Positions 33,701-45,951 are shown, counted from the stretch's first letter. The stretch is DNA of 64,000 nt from Phellopilus nigrolimitatus (GCA_021029095.1 JAJOHG010000109.1:1-64000); one strand, 5' to 3'. Notes: generated by a model from the letters alone, not told the origin. Translations and numbers: made by a program.

Positions 33701-34363
33701 GAAGAGGAGGAGGAGGAGGATGAAGAAACCTGTACCGAGGGTGAGGACGATTCGGACGATGAGTCGGTGGCAGAGGAGAGAGGGTACCATAACGAACCAG
33801 CAGAAACAGCCATCGCTGACTCACGGTCGAGCTCAGTGCATAATGTCGCGCGCGACCGGGGGCAAAATTGGGATACATTTCCTCCTCAACTCCGGAATGC
33901 CTCGTCACCGCAGCTGGTATCAGGCTTGTCTCAGTCACATGTCGAGTCTAGTGTGGCGCTGGGTTACGACGTGCTGGATCCTCGCAGCGCGATCCTTAAC
34001 GTGCCTTTGCATGCGAGATCGCCTCGTGCAGGTTTTTGGTCGAGGAAGCAAGGGAAACGGCACGAGATACTGCCGAACCCACCACGAGTGTCCGAGTCCA
34101 CGGTCGACAGGATGAAGCATGAAGCATCCGTACCTCCGCGGGGCGGTGCGAAGCGTCCTCAAACCGCGAGTTCAAGAGTCGAGCAGCGTCCTTGGACAGG
34201 TGGCAACCAGGTGCAGGGTCCAAGTGTTCAGGCGTGGCGCGACGAGCAGAATCGGCAGGATCAGTCGATGAGCCGGCTGGATGGGATGCTCATCGAACAC
34301 ATGGAGCGGGAAAAAGAAGTACTGCGACGTATCACTACGACCTTGTCGAAATCTTCGTCCTAG
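30720..34363 (+). CDS. Large Ser/Pro-rich disordered protein, unknown function
   Basis: Not recognised. Exon 1 begins MASVENSALGASAGPARVFV. An intron at about 31000-31059 (GTCAGT..ATAG) joins GIPD to SGAPPLPQRSPRRLQ. A second intron lies at about 31269-31330, whose exact acceptor I could not fix. A single exon of about 1,000 codons follows. The protein is Ser-, Pro-, Thr- and Glu-rich with no folded domain seen. A short charged helix lies near MEDIDTIAKQVEQDLKIREA, an acidic run of Glu near 33690-33730, and a C-terminal helix MLIEHMEREKEVLRRITTTL. Probably an intrinsically disordered regulatory or scaffold protein (inference). The start codon sits 4 bp after a MITE; a more upstream native start may have been lost. 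Confidence 0.75.
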
Positions 34364-34884
34364 CGATCCACCCTTATTTCTCGTGGGCGTCGATATATAC
34401 TTGCTTCGCGTTTTATTTTGTATACCCGGGGCTATATTGGAAGGTATCTGTATATTTCTAACGTATCATTCATAACCATCTTGCTTCATCCTCTATTTCC
34501 GCGTCCATCGTCAAAAGCCCGTTATCCTTATCCGTTACTTCACATCCAACCTGCGTGCCTCTCCTTTATTCCCGGTTTTCTCTCTGAATTATCTTTTTAT
34601 TCTCGTTTATTCTCGAGTTTATTGACAAGCATTCTGTGGATATCTTACATATATTCTTCGCGGCTCTGCGAGGATGTTAGATGTGTCCTCTGTATTACCT
34701 AGACTTACTACTAGCATATACCTGAAATTCCATCGATATTTTGACTCGTACTTATGTTTCTGGCGAGGAACAGCCCCGTGTGATGGATGAATCATAAGTA
34801 ACACCGCTTTTGTCCGCCACTCGCCCATAGCCAGCTTAGGCGCTGGTAGCGAGTAGGCGTCGTCCACGGTCTTTCTTGTTCACC
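34364..34884. other. Intergenic, no gene seen
   Basis: T- and C-rich 3' and 5' flanking DNA between two co-oriented genes. No repeat or conserved frame noticed. Confidence 0.55.
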
Positions 34885-36729
34885 ATGGACGACGACAGAC
34901 ACGTAGGAGCTTACTCATGGCATCAGGTATGTCTACGGCACGTCATGAGCGGTCTGAAAGCGCTGACGGTCCTTGTTCACCTCGCCAGTCACTCGACCAG
35001 GTAACCTCCCGTCTTACCACGCTGCTGAGGTATGGTCTGCTTATTTGAGCACGCAGGCCACCGTAAACATATTCGTTCCTCATGAAACAATTCTTGATGA
35101 CCTGGAGGTGAGCACCGTTGAGCGCAGTCGGGCCACGCGTCGGTATTGAGCGCGGCTCATCTAGGTCGTGATTGACCCACCTTTCATGGTGGCCGGCATT
35201 CGTGGGCAAACGCCTCTTTTGAAGGTTAGACGTGTTATGTGTCTGTTCTTGGCTCAGTTGTTGAGCTCCGTCGTGCTTAGGGAAGGATATACGAGGCTGT
35301 CAATATGGAGAAGACGCATTGGAATTTTGAACCCACGGACAACCCTCGGAGGCGCACTGCTTCTACTGCTTCTACAGTGTCCACACAGTCCTCATACGCT
35401 TATGTGTCTGATCCGGAGATATCAAGCAGCTTCGCTGCGTCGCTTGACAGCGCGCAGGCGTCGGACAACGACTCGGACTTCGCGTCGCCCGAGCGGTCGC
35501 ACCCTGTATCACGCGATGAGCAGCGCATGAGTGCTACTGTCCCTGCTTTCCCGCAACACGCGTTCTCGTACCCCGGGTCTCCTCAAATGCCATCTATGGA
35601 GTCGTCGCTTTCTTCGCTGGACTCATTACAGCCTGGCCACGCAGCTAAATTATTAACGATCATCTTGGTGAAAGAGCGGTCTACATATTGGCCTAGGGTT
35701 GTTGACGGGTCAATTTTGGAGTCCTATTCTCCTATTCCGCCTGCTGGACCGTTCACATTTGACCTTGACGTTGAGCAGAAGATGTACAATGTGGATCCTA
35801 CGTCGCTTGGTTTGTTGGGGGAAGAGTATCTCAAGGCTCGGAATATGAAAGAGGATGCGTTTGAATACTTTGTGTGAGTTCACCTGGGATTCAATCATAG
35901 AAACTATGCTGACTTATTCTTAAAAAGGCGGTCGTGGCATTATATTCACACTCCGTTCTCGGCTATGCGTTTAGTTGCGCATTACCTTCCTGTCACGACA
36001 GTGGTACCGTCATCTAACCTCTCAACACCAACTCAATCTTTGTCTTCTCCTCCGCTGCCACCTCGACGCGGGACCGTAGAATACTACGTTCAGTGCCTAG
36101 GTGGGCCTTCTGGTCTAGCACAACTTTTTCTCGAGGCAGGACTCGCCCATCTCGACGGTATTGCGTCGAAACTTCTATCCACAAATTATTCGCCGCTTAA
36201 CTCATTACGGAAAAACGAGCCCTCGGCACCACCGACTCGCTCAGAGAGCAGCACACAGATATGGAAGCGTGACCGCGCATGTGCACGGACGTATTTCGAG
36301 CGCGCGCGCAAGCTCGCGCCGAGCATGGATGGGGTGCCCTATCTACCGGAAGATACAGACATTCGTGGGTATGACCAGCCAGCGAGGTCGGGGCGTTCGC
36401 CGGGACGAGCAGGCGGCACAGCTCGTGAGGGCGCGCGGGGACCTGAGTTTCAGATGCCCTCGCTCTACGTGGACCAAGGGGACACGCTGCGGCCGGAAAC
36501 AAGCCCGCCGAAGGTTGCAGACGAGGAAAAACCAGACTCGACCTTGCGTGTGCGAAGGCGGAGACAGCAGGCGTCGGAAGCGCTGCTCGAACGTACAAAC
36601 CAGGAAGAGGACGAGGACAGTACATGGTATCTGTACCTTCCTGGCCTTGTGGGTGCGGGGACGGCGCTGCTTGTCGTCAGTGTAGTGGGGGCTCTAAGCT
36701 TCCAGTCATGGCGGAAAAATAACAATTAG
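34885..36729 (+). CDS. CS-domain (NudC/p23-like) tail-anchored membrane protein
   Basis: The start in CACCATGG context at 34885 gives MDDDRHVGAYSWHQ. Exons then run SLDQ (a 12-bp exon, 34989-35000), ATVNIFVPHETILDDLE (35057-35107), VVIDPPFMVAGIRGQTPLLK (35165-35224), and GRIYEAVNMEKTHWNFEP from 35281. Together these form a CS domain (YSWHQ, LxVxI, GQxPLLKGxxY, TxWxxE), a beta-sandwich found in p23 and NudC co-chaperones. A Ser-rich linker follows, then the segment ILVKERSTYWPRVVDGSILE. An intron at about 35875-35927 leads to RSWHYIHTPFSAMRLVAHYL, a possible TPR-like helix pair near ARTYFERARKLAP, and a C-terminal membrane segment (LYLPGLVGAGTALLVVSVVG) with a short basic tail. Likely anchored in an organelle membrane facing the cytosol. 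Client unknown. Confidence 0.72.
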
Positions 36730-37478
36730 TCCGCCAGGAGTTCTCCTTCCGCAGTGAGTTCTCGTGTCTCGACCTGGAAACGAATTCATGTACTCACGGT
36801 AGATCTGCAAATCAGCAGACATCTCCGCTCTTCAGAAAAGTACTATGGCTGCAAGCCTTGAGCGTAGGCTGCTAAGGGACATCCGCGGGCTAGGTTGTTC
36901 CTATAGCCACTGTGACGGCCGCCTCACCTTAAGGGAGGGAAGGGCCAAACGATGGATTTTCTTTACTTTCTAAGTGACGATTTGATATGAAATAATGGTT
37001 CAATCCCTTTCCCGCTGTGTTGTTTTATTTATCCCTCATGGGTTAGATTGACAACTATTAGATTTACATTCGTTTGTCACGTCCGGTCTCTCGTCGTTGT
37101 AAGTAAGCAACTGTACTATTACTCATTTTTCACATTTTGCAACCTTACAGTCTTTGTGGACGAGAAGGAGGTGAGTACTGGGCAAGACGAACAGCTATTG
37201 GTCGTAACCAGTATTTTCTGTATTTATATATGATTATGTATCACCGTTCCTACGACACGCATCGACCTGCGCTTCTTGCTTCTGTTACCATCCACCCATC
37301 TTCTCTCAGGGCGTGAATTTGGACTTCATACGCCTTCCGGCTTGCAGACTCTCCCGTTACTCGGAAATCACATTTAATCTGGTTTTTGCTAGCAAGTCGT
37401 GACTTTTGCCAGCGGCAGCGTGAGTCCTCTTGCATGAAGAGAGCTACCAGACATCTGCCTAGTAATACCAGAGACGTC
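36730..37478. other. Intergenic, no supported gene
   Basis: About 750 bp. Short frames (plus 37048-37233, minus 37250-37435) have no domain. It could contain decayed 3' sequence of the WD40 remnant on the minus strand. Confidence 0.5.
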
Positions 37479-38042
37479 TTAAATCAACAGCCCCCACCAG
37501 AGATGAATCAACGAGGTTAGGGACCGTGCCGACTCGGTAGACAAAGAACCAGACGACCCCGCTTCGGGAAATGCGAGTGGTAGCATCAAAAATCGACAGA
37601 AGAAACTCAAAGCAATGTCCCCAAGAGAATGAAGAGCGAGCGCACGCGCCCAGACGTGCAGCTTATTGTCCCCTCCATGGCTGACAAAATAACATTGCTT
37701 GCTCCGAAGCGTACTATTTCTGCACGCCAAGTCTACCGTCTGTATACACTTTCCAGGATGCAATAGATTGCTATGTGCGTATAGAGATGGCCACGACATG
37801 CTGTAGAGGTCGCCCGGGTGGAGCCATTCGCTGCCCAACGAGAAAGCTACGACATTGACGTGCGACGCATGCACGCGTAGAGTATGCGACGGCGCGTGCA
37901 TTGCTTCGAGGTGGTCGTGGTCGGCTGCAAGGAGGATCGACGCCACTGTCAGAGCTAAATGCAGACGCTGCTTATAGCGAATCCAACCTGGTCGCGTCCA
38001 CCATGCCCCGCACAATAAAAACTGGCTAGCAATACAGGACAT
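37479..38042 (-). pseudogene. ASA1-like WD40 protein, N-terminal part or remnant
   Basis: The minus strand reads PSHTLRVHASHVNVVAFSLG then SEWL, and about 40 codons later VSHGGDNKLHVWARALALHS. This is the WD-repeat pattern (HxxxVNxVAFSxxxxWLxSGD ... HGxDNKLHVW) of ASTRA-complex subunit 1/GNB1L-like proteins. The segments are separated by a likely intron (about 37720-37800). No further WD repeats or a proper C-terminus are evident downstream. Identification rests on two motifs only; an alternative is another WD40 family. Possibly a truncated paralogue. Confidence 0.4.
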
Positions 38043-38210
38043 CCTAATTACTTTCAGCGATGATGATGAAAAACTCGAATCACTATTGTTTTCTGTCGAT
38101 GAGGATGGGACGGTAAGTCAGCTACTTTATTAGCGCCTAGATTTGACCTTTCCTAACGCAAGGAAAGCAGTTTGGAACGCCGCGAACCTCGTCGAAAGGT
38201 ATCTGTTATG

Positions 38211-38879
38211 CTATGATATATCAGAAACCGTATCCTTGACTGTCTCCCAAAAAGCCATCCAGCTCGCGTAATTGTCGTTGACCGTGTCGTATACTGTCGT
38301 CCAATCGCGGCACGTATGAGTCACCTCAACCCCTGTCCCTTTTTCGGCGTGGCTTTCCACGGGCTCAAGCGTCAGGTCTGAACCACACAAGATCATCTGC
38401 CGTATGTAGTTCATGCAATGTTGCAGGTGCGGGAGCGTTGCGACGGGGTCGTCGGGGTTGTCGAGCGCACGACGCATCTTATCGACGCAGTGTAGCTGGT
38501 GAAACATCGACACGCAGAGGATGCGTCGCTCAGCACCGAGACGGACGAAACCGAACCCGTCAGGATAGACGCGGTTCCATGCTGCCTCCGCGTCTGGTCC
38601 GTGGATGGGGAAGTTTGCCGTGTTGTTTGTGAACATCCTGTCTACGAGCGCGAGGGTGCGGTCGAGAGGCAGGAGTTCGGGGAAGTCGTTTCCGACATAA
38701 CCTGGATTTGCAATTAGTGAGAACCGTCTATGAAAATAAGGTGACATACTGTACGTCTCTGCGTTTCGCAATTCGTTGAATGCTCCTAGTCTCTTGACTA
38801 TCAGTACAAGATTGACGAGGGACAGAATGAGGAGGAAGAGGATGCTAGGCAGCAAGGAGCTTTTCATGTTGGACCACAT
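38211..38879 (-). CDS. UstYa-like protein (DUF3328)
   Basis: The family contains copper-dependent oxidases or cyclases of fungal ribosomally made peptide pathways. The N-terminus MWSNMKSSLLPSILFLLILS carries one membrane anchor. An intron (GTATGT..CCAG, about 38701-38748) restores ETYSYVGNDFPELLPL, the family's YSYxGxDxP motif. Both diagnostic HxxHC motifs are present: MFHQLHCVDKMRR and HLQHCMNYIRQMILC. The tail has the CRDW motif (THTCRDWTTVYD). It is roughly family length (about 205 residues after splicing). No precursor peptide gene, second UstYa, methyltransferase or P450 lies nearby, so it is not in an obvious cluster. Substrate unknown. Confidence 0.87.
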   Translation of the reverse strand: MWSNMKSSLLPSILFLLILSLVNLVLIVKRLGAFNELRNAETYSMSPYFHRRFSLIANPGYVGNDFPELLPLDRTLALVDRMFTNNTANFPIHGPDAEAAWNRVYPDGFGFVRLGAERRILCVSMFHQLHCVDKMRRALDNPDDPVATLPHLQHCMNYIRQMILCGSDLTLEPVESHAEKGTGVEVTHTCRDWTTVYDTVNDNYASWMAFWETVKDTVSDIS

Positions 38880-39704
38880 CGTCGTCGTCGTGGGGAAAGA
38901 GCTACGACCTCTGCCTCCGAGGAAGGATCTCCGCGCAATTTATCCCCGCGTTCCTCTGACAGACAATAACTCGCATTGACAGTGACACACGCTGAAATGC
39001 AAGTATGGTTACTAAATTAGGCAATACAATTGAAAGCAGTTCTCACTTAGCCTTCCGTCTTACTCCTTAACAACGCCACGATTAAGGGCGACTTTCCCTC
39101 CAGTCATGTACAGCAGTTGTGGTTGATCGTCGTCATTCTCACCTTTGTCACGCCCAGCGTCTTCCTGCCTATTTACATACCCGCTCCTCCCAACATCCCT
39201 CTCACGGTGGAAGTGCTTAAGATTAGCAATAGGCCTTAGTCCACGCAGGTCGCTCTCAGCACGCAGGACTCGATTAATTTCCGGCTCGACTTCGCCCGAG
39301 GGTGCTACATAGAGGTACGCAATTATTCACCGGGAGGACGGCTATATCAGTCTCGGTGGGGATTCCAACAGGCGCCGTTATCACCTCGCCATGTTCCGCG
39401 CCTTTGCTTGGGCCGTTCGGATATCCAGCTCGAGTAGATACGGAGTGAGTACGGCGAGAAGTCGGTGCATTCCGTCACCACGCACAACAATTTTTGAGGC
39501 TGGAAGAAAGTGTACACGAAGGTTGAAAGATTCCAGACTCAGATCCAGCTTGGAATTGATCGGTGAACGTATCGCTTCCTATGATTTTATGAGAATCGTT
39601 ACTTCATTCATGCTCTGAAACAACATGTGCGTAAGAATAATACACTAGACTTTTGAACATCATCGCTTGTCATCGGCACTTTTCGTGACTACTTCCTTTA
39701 TGAC
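38880..39704. other. Intergenic, no gene seen
   Basis: About 820 bp between the 5' end of the UstYa-like gene and the 3' end of the GH115 gene. No repeat or supported coding frame. Confidence 0.55.
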
Positions 39705-42700
39705 TCAAAGGCGGATGCTTTCCGGTGGACCCAGATAGCTCGGACGGACTCCTCCGGTGTCTAAAGAATTTCAATGTTTAGAATTCATTCCCGATCAAAC
39801 TCGATACAACTCACCTATCACGATTTTTTGGACAACGACTGCGGGCTCGACCATCCAAAGCTATAGCAATTCTATTGAGTTCATCCAAGAAGTACTGTCT
39901 TCTACACTAACCTTCAAGGTATGCGCCCCAGGCGACACCGTCCAGTTCGTGATCACGCTTACGATCGCGTTCGCTACAAACCCATCATTTCCATCCCATT
40001 GCGCCGGAAGCGTACCTGGGGCAGATGGGGGGATAAAGGCGACCGTTTGAGGCACCTGACTATCCATCTGAACAGCGATCTTAATCGGCCTGTCCGGACC
40101 CATGCTATTTAGCGAAGGTGAGACGAGTACTGTGGCTGAGACGTTTCCTGCGTCGTTGATAGTATTAAAATTGAGGAAGTCGTATTCGCTGAAAAGAGCG
40201 ATATGAGATTCTTCACAATATAAGGATATTACCATCACAGTTTGCACTTACATGCTAGGACCTGAGCCAGCTGTGAAGTTGTTAAAGTCGTTTCCGGTCC
40301 GCGGCCACGGGGTCACTCCTGACAGAGTCTTGCCGTAGCCCGGCAGCTCGACCCAGGTAATACCAGATACACTCGTGTTCCTCGACGCGTGGGGCGCTTC
40401 GATAGAAATTCCGCCATCACCTTCCACGAAACCTGTCTTCTATTGCTTAATAAACTGTTTCATCCAGAATTGAAAAATCAGGACCTTCAAATCCACTCGG
40501 CGCTACCGTGTGATTTGCCACGAAGTAAGCAGGCGAGCTCATGGGCGGCTGATCTTGGACTGTCGCGTTGAAGTTTATCTGCGCAGCTTGCGCGCCCGTC
40601 ACCTGACTCCAATCGACAGTTGCCTCGACACGTACTTCTGGATTGGAAGGCGAAACAGAGCCTTGGCTAGGCGTGAGTATTAGCCATGAAACATTCGAGG
40701 TTGCTGTGAATGTGAACGGAGATGGACCGCCGGCACCGATGTCTATGTAACGCGAGTTTAGTGGGACAAAGGAGTCGAGCGTGATGGTCGGTGGCGGGCA
40801 GCTGTATCCTGCAGCACATTGGTTCGGGTTGTCTCCCGGCCTAGATAAACGAATTAGAAAGAGATTACAAGAGATCACAGTGATGTGTGCACACCAAGTT
40901 CCTTTCGTGCCTTCGGGTGAGATACGCATAGCGCCTGGTAAAGCCTGCTTTTTGGATTGCAGTCGAGATATAGGCGGCATTCTAGAGCGAAATAAGAACA
41001 CAAAATCAATTCGTGTCAAGTGCGAACGTACGTGTCGGCCATCGGTTGCTGCCAATAAAAGTACTGGACATGAGTTTGATCCATCATACTGCACAACGTT
41101 AGTCGGTGTCCCTCGAATTGCAACTCGATACGCACTGATCCCATTTTCCATCCAAAAGTTGGTGATATTCCGTTTCAAGCTCGTAGTCCTGCTCAAACAG
41201 TTCCTCGACTTGATCTGCGAAATCATTGGCACTGAGACGAGCCTGGGATACTCGTAAGTTATTTATTCCTTGAGAAACCCACATCTTCGTGAGCGTTGAG
41301 CTTGCAAGAATGGGATGCTGAACTGTCTCGAAGAAGGCGGGCTGGAAATCTGATGAAAGATTATTGTAGATTTCCGTGGAGGCATTGAGAAGTGCGTCCC
41401 ATGCAGTAACGACATTTTCGGCCCTTAAGATGCAACGATAAATCGATAATCCGGGAGATTAGAAACAAACAGAACTTACTCTCTGTAGTCGGTCAAACTA
41501 AATGTCGTTCCGTTCAGCAGCTCGGGCTTCCGCCTGTTGTTCCACCTCGTGAGATTGGTCATGATATTCGCCACTTCGTTCGCCGTATCTACTGGCAGGT
41601 CGAATTCTCGTTGCGCCCATTGCGAGACGAAGGTGTCCAGGTTGTCGAACGACCATCGTGAAGAGTTCCAGCCGTAAGCAAGGAAGAACTCTGTGTTCAG
41701 CTCATATGGCTTCAAGTCACCGACGTTCAAGATCCAGATTCGGGTCGCCTGACGATCGATGGCAAATGAAAGCTGTTCAAATGTCTGATGGAAAATAATA
41801 CGGTGCGTTTTAATAACCTAAATAAATAAAAACTTGTTTCTGCAGACCTTCGACATTTGTGAGCTCTATTATTTTCGTCAACGATTGAAAGGAATTGAGT
41901 ATACGCGACGCACTGTAATCCATTTGTAATCCCTCGGATCACCAACCTATTCTACGTTTAATGATCCGTCTTTAATGTTTGCACGATGCTCCACTCACAT
42001 AGTCGTACTGAGACAACAGTCAGAGAGCATGTTCAAGAAGCATCGGGGGAAGGGGAGGAAAAGAGCTTACATGGTAATAGACACCCGCACCCCCAGTTCT
42101 GTTGAACTCGCTCGGAATGGGTAAGCGTATCATGTTTCCCCAGCTGAAACAATATTGAGTAATATCCAAAGGAATAAAGCGGGATTACTCTTACTTGTCG
42201 TCACACCAGAGCAGGGTGATATCGTCGGGAGGTTGCAAGCCATCATAGTAATAGCCCAGCACCTCTTTATCTAGGATGTTGAAGAGAAGGAAGGGATGAT
42301 GTAATTAGGCAGGACCGATGAAGCTGTCGTTCGACTGACACAGAGCCCACATTTGCGGGATATTTGTGACGTCCGTCTCGTTGTAAACATCCATTAATAT
42401 TTGACGCTGATCTGAAATGACCTTCTCCAGGACGGCAATGCCCGAATCTGCTGGCAAGGCCACTAGATACAACGTGTGAGGAGATCCAGAAAACGATCGG
42501 TGAGTTTACTCACCATCGCCGTCTCCTCGCATGCCCACAGTAAAGATGTTCTCATACGGTTTCGCGCGGATAGTTCCGTTGACCCAGAAGTTATAGATGT
42601 TCTGCGAGTTCATGGAATAATCCCATGGTCCGATTCCAAACAATCCCCATTCCACTGGGATGGAGCGCATCATAGGCTCTTCGTGACTGCAAGTTGATTT

Positions 42701-43816
42701 TGGGTGAGGCAGAAGATAGAACAAAATCGTATAACATGTCTACCTCGTGCCCATAACGATCCCATACCAGTCTGCTAGAGGCTGATTTTGAGTATCATCA
42801 ACTCCAAATGCACTGGGGAACTAATCAGAAGGCGTATAGAACTATTATCATGACTCTCATTACCTCGTCCATTGTGCTGAGAAAGGCGACTAAGTATAAC
42901 GGAGAAACGAGTAATATAAAGACAAACCTGGCCATAAATAATTTCCTTTTAGTCGTAAGATGAGCTCAAATCTGGATTAAAAAATGTATTAAAAAATTGT
43001 TAACTCAAACTCGAGAAACCACATAGCTACAGCTTACAGCTTCGTATAAAAGAAGTGATTGAATGGAGATCCTGTTAGGGAAGCTCCGGTCCCATTGGTG
43101 AACTTCTCCATGGCCCAATTTTGCAAAGCGGGTTGCTCATCATTAAGAAAGATGCCGCGGTATTTGATTGTAGGTTCACCATGGGAGCATCCGGTACTCT
43201 GGATGGAGATATCAGAGTTTTGCGTTGTCGGAACGTCCGCCCACCTGTCGATACTGTCAGGAAAAGAAACCCCAGGAAGAAAGCTTCGAATATCGTACCA
43301 GTACCACGGCGAGACACCAAACTGCTCAGAAAGATCGTACATAGCATAAATCGTTCCGCGTTTGTCTGCACCGATGATGACATATGCACTCGATATTCCT
43401 GGAAGCGGGTTGGCTATCTCCTTCGTCATGAACGCCTCCCAGGAACCTGAGATAGACGACACGTCCAGGCCGGTGTAATTCAAAATCGCAGAGATGAGCA
43501 AGGATTTGCCAAGTGTGCCGATGATGATGGGCGGCGTAGATGATGTTACCGTGGATGTGACATTCATCAGGTTTGGCGAAACACCAGTAACCTTTTCGAC
43601 ATCGGACACGAAGTCTCCCGCTGTGCGCTGTACGCCAGGCCATTCATCCTCGGAGATGAAAAATGGTACTGCCTTGCCGCCGCGCACGACCGAAAATGCG
43701 GATGGTGTAGAATTGAACGTAACACATATATCTTGGCCTATAGCGCGTACCAGGGACAAGATAGACAGGCATCCTAGGAAAGGAGCAAGAAATCGAACAC
43801 CGAGAAAACGCATCAC
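39705..43816 (-). CDS. GH115 xylan alpha-1,2-glucuronidase, secreted
   Basis: It removes (4-O-methyl)glucuronic acid side chains from glucuronoxylan outside the cell. The start at 43816 gives the signal peptide MMRFLGVRFLAPFLGCLSIL ending near SLVRAIG. Domains: N-terminal FFISEDEWPGVQRTAGDFVS, IIGADKRGTIYAMYDLSEQF and GVSPWYWYDI; the catalytic region through FNHFFYTKLFELILRLKGN then YLWP, SHEEPMMRSIPVEWG and NTEFFLAYGWNSSRWSF; the C-terminal GH115 domain IDIGAGGPSPFTFTATSNVS; and a last exon chain [38 protein letters not shown], stop at 39705-39707. More than ten short introns interrupt it. All blocks are in family order with no break seen. Several N-glycosylation sequons. Points to a plant-biomass-degrading lifestyle. 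Confidence 0.9.
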
Positions 43817-44926
43817 AGATTTGAGATGAGTCGTCTTGTACTCTGTTCTCCATGGCTCTGCGATTTAAGTAGAGAATTCGTCCGGGTGTGACCATAATAC
43901 TCATCTCCGGGCCATTGACGGGTCGTCGAGCCTACAACTCGTGACCGTTCGAACGGCTTCTTCGCAAAAGTAAGATTCACCGATGCCGCTGTAAAAGATG
44001 GTCCAGGCAGGTCGTACCTGGAAGATATTGGCAGTACCAAAAGTGCTAATCAGCTGGTATCATAGTTATTTTCGATTTCCAGTCATTTGACTGAAACAAC
44101 GAGAGCTATGTCTGACGAGATGATTCATAGCAGCTATATTGAAATGCAAGTCAAGGCCAGGAAGTTTGCAACGTCACGAGTGACTCAGAGTCTATGACGA
44201 CCGCTATAGCCGACGGGCCGGGTCACCACGTGCTGGACCGACCACTACAAGCCAAGCTTATAACAATCTTTATTTCAAGTCAAAGCGAGGGGAAATTTTG
44301 AACACGGTTTCCGTATTGTAAAGCATAGCACGACAGCTGATTATACTCATGTTTCTCGTCTTGATGGTATACCGCACCAGGCATCTTAATATACTTGCTC
44401 CGAGTATACTCCGTCCGGGTCGAAGCCACCAGTGTCACGGTAACATAAATCACGTGTCGTGTGACAAGACGTGTTTGACTTCTTTTATTTTGTCTTACAC
44501 GTTGCTTTCTTCTCCACTTACCAAAGTTTTAGGAACGCTTCTTGTATCTATATTCAGTGGATTATGTTGCAGACTCAATTTATCTCACAGCAACTACGCA
44601 GGGCAAGTACTCCACGAAATGGGGTCCTGAAAAGATCTCGAAGACTTGATTGAAGATACGTAAATGTCCAAGTTGCCGCAGCCACAAAGCGTGCCGAACT
44701 CTTTGTGTTTGTCACGGGCCCCAGGCCAAAGCTCGCTTGTGGCTGATATTCATCCTGGGCCACCATTTGGTTTTGTATAAGGAGCGTGTCTTCTGGAGCT
44801 CTTCTAGCATTGACCCTCTAACATTGATTCCCCAACATCGATTCCTAGTAAGTCTCGCAGTCTTCTTAGCACAGATTGACATGTGCGCTGACTCTGCCGA
44901 CAAGATTTTGTGCAAACAAGTAACAA
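43817..44926. other. Intergenic between GH115 and acidic protein gene
   Basis: A 1.1 kb divergent intergenic region presumably holding both promoters. An open frame in phase with the downstream gene extends back to 44650, but its translation is unlike the acidic body of the protein, so I take it as 5' leader. Confidence 0.5.
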
Positions 44927-45951
44927 TGGCTCACACCGAACAATCTCTTCCGCCCTCACCCTCTGATACGATACTGCAGAAGTCCGAGACCGCCGAGACC
45001 AGCTCGCTAAACTCTGTAACTACGGACCCGGAAGCCAGTCATGAACAGACGAGCACCGGCTTTGGCGACACTCTTTCTGAACTCAACCCCGATGACGATG
45101 ACGATGACAACGGGGATTCAGCTTCAGAACGCTCTTCCACAGAAGATCTCGGAATTCTCGAACCAGAATCTGCTGATCTGCAGTCTCCGGCTGGGTCAGG
45201 AACGAGTGATCAAAACAGCTGGGTCGCGACTGAAAGTCTGGGCCATCTCATGTTCCCAACTGCGACAGGCGAAGTCGATGAAGAAGCTCTGCAGGAAGCA
45301 CTTCAAACGCAGTTTTCGGACTTGGACTTGGTTGAATCCGGACCGGGGCAGCACAACTGTTCAGACGCGGAGGAAGATCCAAATGGAACACCGTTCTCAC
45401 CTCCGCCTCGCCCTTCGCTTTCTCTCTGGGACACAGACTCGGAAGATGATTCCGTCGAAGAATTCGGGGACTTTAGCTCGTATCTTTCTCCGGCACAGAG
45501 TGAAAGTATCGAAGGGTCGGAAGATGAAGCGTCGCTGCCACCGTCGCCACCGCCGTCCCCGTCCCCGTCCCCGTCCCCGTCCCCGTCCCCGTCCCCGTCG
45601 CCATCCCCGTCGCCATCCCCGTCCCCGTCCCTGTCCCCGTCCCCGCTGGCCGCGGACGCAGATTTAGTGGAGTTCGGAGAGGATTACAGCACCACCCCCG
45701 AGCTTTGCCCTGCTTCCGAGACATGGGATGAAGACTTTGGCGAGTTCCTGAAGGCACCTTTCGCGCTTCCCGGAAAGTTCAGAGTCCGGGACGACATCTG
45801 CCCGCTCGAGTGCCCAAGCCCTGATACCCCCAGACGAGCCACGATGATCCCGGATCCACCTGTGCTCAACCTCAGCTCAACGAAAGCAACAAACAGTGGC
45901 GGGAGGATGGCTGTGATGCGGAGACGGTTTGCTCTACAAATTTCTACTTAA
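44927..45951 (+). CDS. Acidic protein with FGxF motifs and Ser-Pro repeats
   Basis: Not recognised. I choose the ATG at 44927 (MAHTEQSLPPSPSDTILQKS) because the upstream in-frame sequence looks non-coding; starting at 44650 would add 92 residues. The protein is acidic with a DDDDDDN run, then VEEFGDFSSYLSP, a run of about 14 Pro-Ser repeats encoded by a CCGTCC microsatellite (45541-45650), VEFGEDYSTT, and WDEDFGEFLKAPFALPGKF near the end. FGDF and DFGEF flanked by acids resemble gamma-ear/GAE-binding motifs of clathrin accessory proteins such as aftiphilin. A role in AP-1/GGA trafficking is therefore possible but only inferred from motifs. Confidence 0.65.
45541..45650. repeat. CCGTCC microsatellite in coding sequence
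   Basis: About 18 hexamer units (CCGTCC, some CCGTCG, CCATCC or CTGTCC), encoding Ser-Pro dipeptides in the acidic protein. Hexamer length keeps the frame through copy-number change. Confidence 0.9.

Noticed and set aside
33690..33735. Acidic Glu run as a possible functional domain
   Set aside because: It is a simple GAG/GAA microsatellite within a disordered protein.
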